Part shown: in pieces, positions 13,960-16,567 of the stretch
How the letters are laid out: each line of letters begins with the position of its first letter
Numbering within the stretch: the first letter of the stretch is position 1
NCBI GenBank assembly: GCA_002392345.1
Contig: DGGU01000052.1
Span: forward strand, 1-16,567
DNA from: Lachnospiraceae bacterium UBA3866
GTDB taxonomy: Bacteria; Bacillota; Clostridia; Lachnospirales; Lachnospiraceae
Direction of reading: 5' to 3'
DNA length: 16,567 nucleotides
Notes under the pieces: generated by a model
Told to the model about the DNA's origin: nothing
Databases searched by the model: none
The model's input: the letters and a program-made list of their open reading frames with translations, nothing else
Translations under genes and position numbers: made by a program

Positions 13960-15324
13960 TCATTCATCGCTTGTGTTCTTAGATGGATCAACATATCTAT
14001 ATCTCTTAGCATCTTTTCCTATACTTCTAAAGTGTTCTTTTATCTTGCTTTCATATCCTATATCATTTGGTTCATAGATATGTTCATCTTTAATCTCATC
14101 AGGTAAGTATTGTTGCTTAACCCAATGATTAGGATAATTATGTGCGTATTTATAGCCTATGCCTCTACCAAGTTCTGCGCTTCCTTTATACGAACTGCCT
14201 CTAAGATATGCTGGTATAGGAAGATTTCCTGTATCATTTATAATATCTATTGCTTTATCAATACCAAGACAAGATGCATTGGACTTTGGTGCAGATGCTA
14301 TATAAGTTGCAGCCTGTGCAAGAATAATTTTACTTTCTGGCATACCTACACGTTCAATCGCTAGTGCTGCTGATGTTGCAATGCATATTGCCATCGGGTC
14401 AGCATTCCCAACGTCTTCAGATGCAGCTATCATCATCCTTCTTGCAATAAACTTTATATCTTCTCCTGCTTCAAGCATACGTCCAAGATAATAAAGTGCC
14501 GCATCAGGGTCAGAACCTCGCATCGATTTTATAAATGCAGATATGGTGTCATAATGATTATCGCCTGTCTTATCATAACGAATTGCCTTCTTCTGTATGC
14601 ACTCTTCAGCAACTTTCAAATCAATATGTATTATCTTATCATCACTTGGCTCTGTAGATAGGACAGCAAGTTCGATTGCATTGAGTGCAGCTCTTGCATC
14701 GCCATCTGAGACATCCGCAAGAAATTCTGCTGCCTCATCAGTGATTCTAGCATTGTATGATTTTACTCCTCTATCACTTTCAAATGTCCTGTGAATTAAT
14801 GTCAATATATTTTCCTTAGATAAAGGCTTCAATTCGAAAATTCTTGAACGAGATATCAAAGCGCCATTTACTTCAAAATACGGATTCTCTGTTGTGGCAC
14901 CTATCAAAATAATTGTGCCATCTTCTACATATGGTAGAAGGTAATCTTGCTGAGCTTTATTGAATCTATGGATTTCATCTATAAATATAATCGTCTTTCT
15001 TTCATAAGCACCAAGATTCTCTTTTGCCTTTTCGACTACCTCTTCCATGTCTTTTTTACCTGCATTAGTTGCATTCACTTGATGAAAATCTGCTGAAGTA
15101 GTGCTAGCTATGACTTTGGCGAGAGTGGTTTTCCCTACTCCTGGTGGGCCGTATAATATAATTGAACTTATCTTGTCAGCTTTAATGACACGATATAATA
15201 GTTTATCTTTACCTATGATATCTTCTTGCCCAACTATCTCATCCAAAGTCTGTGGCCTCATGCGAGCCGCAAGTGGAGATTCTTTTTCTTTATAATTCTC
15301 TTCCATGTAATCAAATATATTCAT
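13960..15324 (-). CDS. rarA: Replication-associated recombination protein A (RarA/MgsA), AAA+ ATPase
   Basis: RarA is a clamp-loader-like AAA+ ATPase that acts at stalled replication forks. The 454 residues contain GPPGVGKTT (Walker A, 59-67), TIIFIDEIHRFNKAQQD (Walker B, DE at 116-117), sensor 1 GATTENP, the SRSRIFEL arginine-finger segment, and the C-terminal tetramerisation region (DIKFIARRMMIAASEDVGNADP; GYKYAHNYPNHW), all diagnostic of RarA rather than RuvB or DnaX. AAGGTGAT lies just before the ATG. It follows the small HMA protein after a 17-base gap and shares that operon's leader; no separate promoter is visible. Nothing is missing. Confidence 0.96.
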   Translation of the reverse strand: MNIFDYMEENYKEKESPLAARMRPQTLDEIVGQEDIIGKDKLLYRVIKADKISSIILYGPPGVGKTTLAKVIASTTSADFHQVNATNAGKKDMEEVVEKAKENLGAYERKTIIFIDEIHRFNKAQQDYLLPYVEDGTIILIGATTENPYFEVNGALISRSRIFELKPLSKENILTLIHRTFESDRGVKSYNARITDEAAEFLADVSDGDARAALNAIELAVLSTEPSDDKIIHIDLKVAEECIQKKAIRYDKTGDNHYDTISAFIKSMRGSDPDAALYYLGRMLEAGEDIKFIARRMMIAASEDVGNADPMAICIATSAALAIERVGMPESKIILAQAATYIASAPKSNASCLGIDKAIDIINDTGNLPIPAYLRGSSYKGSAELGRGIGYKYAHNYPNHWVKQQYLPDEIKDEHIYEPNDIGYESKIKEHFRSIGKDAKRYRYVDPSKNTSDE

Positions 15325-15341
15325 CGCATATCACCTTACTT

Positions 15342-15596
15342 TTAAAACAATCCGAACAATTTTTTCTTTTCATATGGCTCTATTCTACCATTAACATATC
15401 TATATCCAGTCTTATCTATCGCTTCTTTTATCTTAGTAAGATCCATTTCTTTATCTATTATAAAACTAGCCTCTTTCTTAGCGTAAGATGCTTTTATATC
15501 CTTCGCTTCGCTGCAAGCTTTCCTAATCGTATCAGCTATATGTGTTTCACACATATTGCATGCCATGCCATCAATTTTTATGGTAACTTTATACAT
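15342..15596 (-). CDS. Small HMA-domain metal-binding protein (CopZ-like)
   Basis: This 84-residue, single-domain protein has the ferredoxin-like heavy-metal-associated fold. The motif GMACNMC (residues 10-16, with Cys13 and Cys16) fits the GMxCxxC copper/zinc-binding loop, followed by the expected helix (ETHIADTIRKA) and beta strands (ASFIIDK). It ends in a basic-aromatic tail (KKKLFGLF). The start at 15596 has AAGAGG about four bases upstream; a longer frame from 15641 adds 15 unlikely residues. Proteins of this kind hand Cu(I) to a P-type ATPase, but no transporter is in the window, so the partner is unknown. The first gene after the structured leader B. Sure of the domain, not of the metal. 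Confidence 0.85.
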   Translation of the reverse strand: MYKVTIKIDGMACNMCETHIADTIRKACSEAKDIKASYAKKEASFIIDKEMDLTKIKEAIDKTGYRYVNGRIEPYEKKKLFGLF

Positions 15597-15670
15597 ATTA
15601 TGCCTCTTATAATGATTAATTCTAGTCCAAAAAATAAGCAATCATATCATAATTGTTTTCCTATTCTTTT

Positions 15671-15722
15671 AAGGGAATCTCGAAAAAGCGTCAATTTTCT
15701 ACTTTTTCGAGTTATGGTTCCC
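15671..15722 (-). repeat. Second hairpin of leader B
   Basis: CTCGAAAAAG (15679-15688) pairs perfectly with CTTTTTCGAG (15702-15711) around a 13-base loop, within an outer GGGAA (15673-15677)/TTCCC (15718-15722) helix. The 5' arm AAGGGAATCTC also matches GAGGTTCCCTT at 15783-15793 with one G-U, so it can alternatively close the whole 123-bp element as terminal inverted repeats. There is no T-run after it. Confidence 0.65.
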
Positions 15723-15725
15723 GTT

Positions 15726-15790
15726 GGAACCTCTAAAGTTCGCACTTTTGAAAAACAAAGTTTTTCAAGTGCTTAGTTTTTAGAGGTTCC
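15726..15790 (-). repeat. Large imperfect palindrome at the 5' end of leader B (element B)
   Basis: Outer stem GGAACCTCTAAA (15726-15737) with TTTAGAGGTTCC (15779-15790); small internal loops; inner stem GCACTTTTGAAAAAC (15742-15756) with GTTTTTCAAGTGC (15760-15772) and a three-base loop. In the minus-strand transcript it begins at or just after the predicted +1. A central GGTTCC-CGTT-GGAACC (15716-15731) links it to the second hairpin. It has the same plan and shared GGGARCCT and GAAAARC/GYTTTTC blocks as element A. Confidence 0.75.
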
Positions 15791-15800
15791 CTTAAATTAT

Positions 15801-15829
15801 ATTATAATTTTATTATAATTATCTGTCAA
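15801..15829 (-). promoter_or_regulatory. Consensus SigmaA promoter for HMA-rarA-lipoprotein operon
   Basis: On the minus strand TTGACA (15824-15829), exactly 17 bases, TATAAT (15801-15806), perfect at both boxes. The predicted start is near 15793, directly before the GGGAACC of element B, and leaves a leader of about 197 bases before the HMA gene. It is divergent from glnS and explains the 322-base intergenic stretch 15597-15918, which contains no gene. Confidence 0.85.
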
Positions 15830-15918
15830 TCATCTATTTTCGTATTCATTTTATATTTCTAACAATATACATATCCTACTCTTTATTATTTTTTCAGGAT
15901 ATGGTATTATATAATATT

Positions 15919-16567
15919 ATGGAAAATATAGAAAAAAATGAAGCCCTTCAGAAAAAGAACTTCATAGAAATTGAAATCGATAACGACCTTAAATCGGGTC
16001 GCTACAGCGAAGTCATAACTAGATTTCCGCCTGAGCCAAATGGCTACCTTCATATAGGCCACGCTAAAAGTATCCTTCTCAACTATGGCCTTGCAGTTAA
16101 GTATGGTGGCAGATTTAATTTTCGATTTGACGATACTAACCCTTCAAAAGAAAATGAGGAATATGTAGATTCTATCATTGAGGATGTCCGTTGGCTTGGA
16201 GCAAAATTTGATGAAGTAAAATATGCTTCTAATTATTTTGATATCATGTATGAAAAGGCTGTCCTTCTTATAAAGAAAGGCCTCGCATTCGTCTGCGACC
16301 TGACAGCTGATGAGATAAAATCATATCGTGGTGATTATAATACACCTGGCAAAGAAAGTCCTTATAGAAATCGTAGCGTCGAAGAAAATCTAAAGCTCTT
16401 TGAAGACATGAAAAATGGTGTATATAAAGATGGTGAAAAGGTGCTCCGTGCTAAGATTGACATGGCTTCAAGCAATATCAACATGAGGGATCCTGTAATA
16501 TATCGTATCGCACATATGACTCACCACAACACTGGCGACAAATGGTGCATCTATCCTATGTATGATT
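15919..16567 (+). CDS. glnS: Glutaminyl-tRNA synthetase, N-terminal part
   Basis: This is the only plus-strand gene, cut by the right edge after 216 codons. Glutaminyl-tRNA synthetase charges tRNA-Gln. It starts MENIEKNEALQKKNFIEIEI, followed by the class I HIGH motif in RFPPEPNGYLHIGHAKS (HIGH at 45-48), FRFDDTNPSKENEEYV, the GlnRS-specific LRAKIDMASSNINMRDPVIYRI, and TGDKWCIYPMYD. These separate it from GluRS, so the organism charges Gln directly. An in-frame ATG at 15901 would add six residues (MVLYNI); neither start has a well-spaced ribosome site (AGG ends two bases before 15901), and a TATAAT (15910-15915) lies between them. The catalytic KMSKS loop is outside the window. No T-box core is seen upstream. 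Confidence 0.95.
   Translation, partial: MENIEKNEALQKKNFIEIEIDNDLKSGRYSEVITRFPPEPNGYLHIGHAKSILLNYGLAVKYGGRFNFRFDDTNPSKENEEYVDSIIEDVRWLGAKFDEVKYASNYFDIMYEKAVLLIKKGLAFVCDLTADEIKSYRGDYNTPGKESPYRNRSVEENLKLFEDMKNGVYKDGEKVLRAKIDMASSNINMRDPVIYRIAHMTHHNTGDKWCIYPMYD

Noticed and set aside
13906..13963. Lipoprotein start at 13963 overlapping rarA as ATGA
   Set aside because: It would put 19 charged and mixed residues before a clean lipoprotein signal; ATG 13906 has a proper ribosome site.
15252..15776. Plus-strand ORF of 174 codons across the HMA gene and leader
   Set aside because: It runs antisense through rarA, the HMA gene and palindromes; hydrophobic noise-like composition and no start signal.
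15671..15800. T-box leader for glnS
   Set aside because: There is a TGGAACC, but no TGGNACCGCG core, no specifier stem and no terminator after it; the strong minus-strand promoter at 15801-15829 points the other way.

Overview
The window comes from an AT-rich, anaerobic, Gram-positive-type bacterium, most likely a member of the Clostridia (Lachnospiraceae-like). The evidence is a catalytic ferredoxin-type [FeFe] hydrogenase, Bacillota gene neighbourhoods (rel/MBL/cmk/ispH/rpsA and mltG-trmR-U32 peptidase), a long bifunctional Rel, a lipobox lipoprotein and AGGAGG-type ribosome binding sites. The species cannot be named from the sequence. Nearly everything is on the minus strand, so transcription runs from high to low coordinates. 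Only glnS, cut by the right edge, is on the plus strand.

Right to left along the minus strand: (1) 15830-11987, a small HMA metal-binding protein, rarA, and a secreted tannase-like lipoprotein. A consensus promoter (TTGACA-17-TATAAT) and a structured leader of about 200 nt precede them. (2) 11938-8131, a two-gene hydrogenase operon: a NuoF-tail/GltD-like flavoprotein, then a CpI-like [FeFe] hydrogenase. It also has its own promoter, a 200-nt leader with a large hairpin at the predicted 5' end, a possible attenuator, and a strong terminator at the end. (3) 8071-1819, an own-promoter membrane protein of unknown function, then rel, an MBL-fold hydrolase, cmk, ispH and rpsA, with start/stop overlaps or short gaps from rel onward, closed by a terminator. 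This is a housekeeping run: stringent response, CMP kinase, isoprenoid synthesis and ribosome. (4) 1812-1, a short MltG-like membrane protein, the tRNA wobble-uridine methyltransferase trmR, and a U32-family protein (TrhP-like). TrhP and TrmR act in sequence on U34 of tRNA (ho5U, then mo5U).

The best leads are regulatory or at junctions rather than a new gene cassette. First, two operons start their transcripts with the same kind of large hairpin (GGGARCC...GGYTCC outer stem, a GAAAARC/GYTTTTC inner stem), each at the predicted +1 and followed by a leader of about 200 nt. Second, the U32 gene has no ATG or GTG, and its frame is reached by a -1 slip on an A7 heptamer immediately before the trmR stop, which would fuse two consecutive enzymes of one tRNA modification pathway. 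Third, the hydrogenase leader can form competing pairings ahead of a U8 tract and carries an 11-codon uORF that overlaps the first gene as ATGA. No mobile element, CRISPR array, tRNA or rRNA gene was found.
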